6,386 nucleotides of DNA, taken from NCBI GenBank assembly GCA_937983055.1, contig CALJLA010000192.1:1-6386 (forward strand). Reading direction: 5' to 3'. A program made the translations under genes and the position numbers. The notes below the pieces were generated by a model that worked only from the letters and a program-made list of their open reading frames with translations, was not told the DNA's origin and searched no databases. Source of the stretch: an uncultured Pseudomonadota bacterium. GTDB lineage: Bacteria > Pseudomonadota > Gammaproteobacteria > Burkholderiales > Eutrophovitaceae. This document shows positions 5,602-6,386 of this stretch, piece by piece. The first letter of the stretch is position 1, and the number at the start of each line of letters is the position of its first letter.

Positions 5602-5636
5602 ACGGGAGGGCGCCCGCGCCCTCCCGTTTTCCTTTC
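5602..5636 (+). terminator. Strong intrinsic terminator after the second Adhesin_E-like gene
   Basis: ACGGGAGGGC pairs perfectly with GCCCTCCCGT around a short GC loop, followed by TTTCCTTTC. It lies 33 bases after the stop. Confidence 0.85.
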
Positions 5637-5735
5637 GCGCGGCTTGCACGGCACGCACGCATCGCATAACTTCGACGCTTTTCAAGCCAGCGTCATGCAG
5701 CAGCCAGACCACGCGACACAGGTGTTCCGCTTCGA

Positions 5736-6386
5736 ATGAAGGCCACGCTCATCGCCCTGGCCGCGGCCGGCTTCGTGTCCGGCGCCAACATGCGCCTGTT
5801 CGACGCCCTGCTGCCCACCGTGGCGGACGACTTCGGCGTCGTGCCGACCGTTGCCTCGGTGGTGGTCACCGCCTTTGCGCTGGCTTACGGGCTGTTCCAG
5901 CTGGTGCACGGCCCGCTTGGCGACCGGGTGGGCAAGCTCAAGATCGTGGCCGGCGCCACCTTCATCGCTGCGGCGATGTCGCTCGCCACGGTGTTCGTGA
6001 CTTCGCTCACCGGGCTGGCGGTGCTTCCCTTCCTCCCCAGCATCGGCGCCGGCGGCATGATTCCCCTGGCGCTTGCCTGGATCGGCGACAACACCCCGTA
6101 CGAAAAGCGCCAGACCACACTGGCGCGCTTTCTCGGCGTGGTCCTGCTCGGCAATATCCTTGGCCCGGCGATGGGCGGCCTGCTCGCCGAGCTGCTGAGC
6201 TGGCGCGCGGTGTTCGCCGTATTCTCGCTGCTGTTCCTGTCGGTGGGCATCGTGCTGGTGGTACAGCAGCGGCGCAGCCCCGCCCCGCCGCCAGCCGGCG
6301 AACCGCGCCCGGGCGTGGTGCGCAGCTACATCGACGTGCTGCGCGATCCCTGGGTGCGCACGGTGCTGGCCACGGTGGCGATCGAA
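5736..6386 (+). CDS. Major facilitator superfamily transporter, N-terminal part (3' cut by window edge)
   Basis: The 217 residues seen cover about six membrane helices. The first begins at once after the start (MKATLIALAAAGFVSGANMR). MFS motif A, GPLGDRVGKLKI (59-70), lies in the loop between helices 2 and 3. GNILGPAMGG (139-148) matches the antiporter motif C of helix 5 in drug:H+ antiporters. The charged stretch QQRRSPAPPPAGEPRPG (177-193) is the central cytoplasmic loop. It probably exports a small molecule using the proton gradient; the substrate is unknown. The start is the ATG at 5736; no in-frame alternative lies nearby and no good ribosome site precedes it. The ATG overlaps the stop of a 14-codon frame (5695-5739), so coupling is possible. 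Confidence 0.9.
   Translation, partial: MKATLIALAAAGFVSGANMRLFDALLPTVADDFGVVPTVASVVVTAFALAYGLFQLVHGPLGDRVGKLKIVAGATFIAAAMSLATVFVTSLTGLAVLPFLPSIGAGGMIPLALAWIGDNTPYEKRQTTLARFLGVVLLGNILGPAMGGLLAELLSWRAVFAVFSLLFLSVGIVLVVQQRRSPAPPPAGEPRPGVVRSYIDVLRDPWVRTVLATVAIE

Noticed and set aside
5197..5739. Plus-strand open frame of 180 codons overlapping the second Adhesin_E-like gene
   Set aside because: It runs through a strong terminator, lacks a start signal, and the overlapping frame has a signal peptide and family pattern.

Overview
The window is GC-rich throughout, with strong G/C bias at third codon positions. It looks like a stretch of Gram-negative proteobacterial chromosome. A betaproteobacterium (Azoarcus/Thauera-like or a relative) is my best guess from gene content and style, but no marker gene fixes this. 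No rRNA, tRNA, CRISPR array, insertion sequence or phage gene is visible.

Left part, plus strand (1-2311). The 3' portion of a GMC-family flavin oxidoreductase enters from the left edge. Its reading frame breaks near 1190-1210, so the C-terminal catalytic block is encoded in a different frame from the rest. A short gap leads to a 138-residue multi-pass membrane protein (DUF4870-like). A small secreted protein follows whose TTG start overlaps the preceding stop; it resembles the surface-adhesin E (Adhesin_E) fold family.

Middle, minus strand (2318-3915). Two consecutive DUF1499 membrane-anchored proteins form a tandem duplication: 189 of 245 residues are identical in a gapless alignment. They converge on the plus-strand genes with only six bases between the stops. 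A TACAAT box near 4009-4014 is a candidate promoter for the pair.

Right part, plus strand (3916-5636). A regulatory-looking interval carries a 12-bp perfect palindrome and a 7-3-7 inverted repeat. Three small genes then follow, each ending in its own hairpin. The first two encode 52-residue proteins that both begin MEA[I/V]L and are otherwise not obviously related; the third encodes a second secreted Adhesin_E-like protein. The second and third genes have excellent Shine-Dalgarno sequences and similar TA[T/C]AGTG boxes 48-49 bases before their starts.

Right edge (5736-6386). The N-terminal 217 residues of a major facilitator superfamily transporter with antiporter-type motifs run off the window.

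Nothing forms a recognisable pathway. The region reads as housekeeping and accessory envelope genes: membrane proteins, periplasmic or secreted proteins, and one transporter. The most unusual content is the cluster of small stand-alone units and the young-looking DUF1499 duplication.
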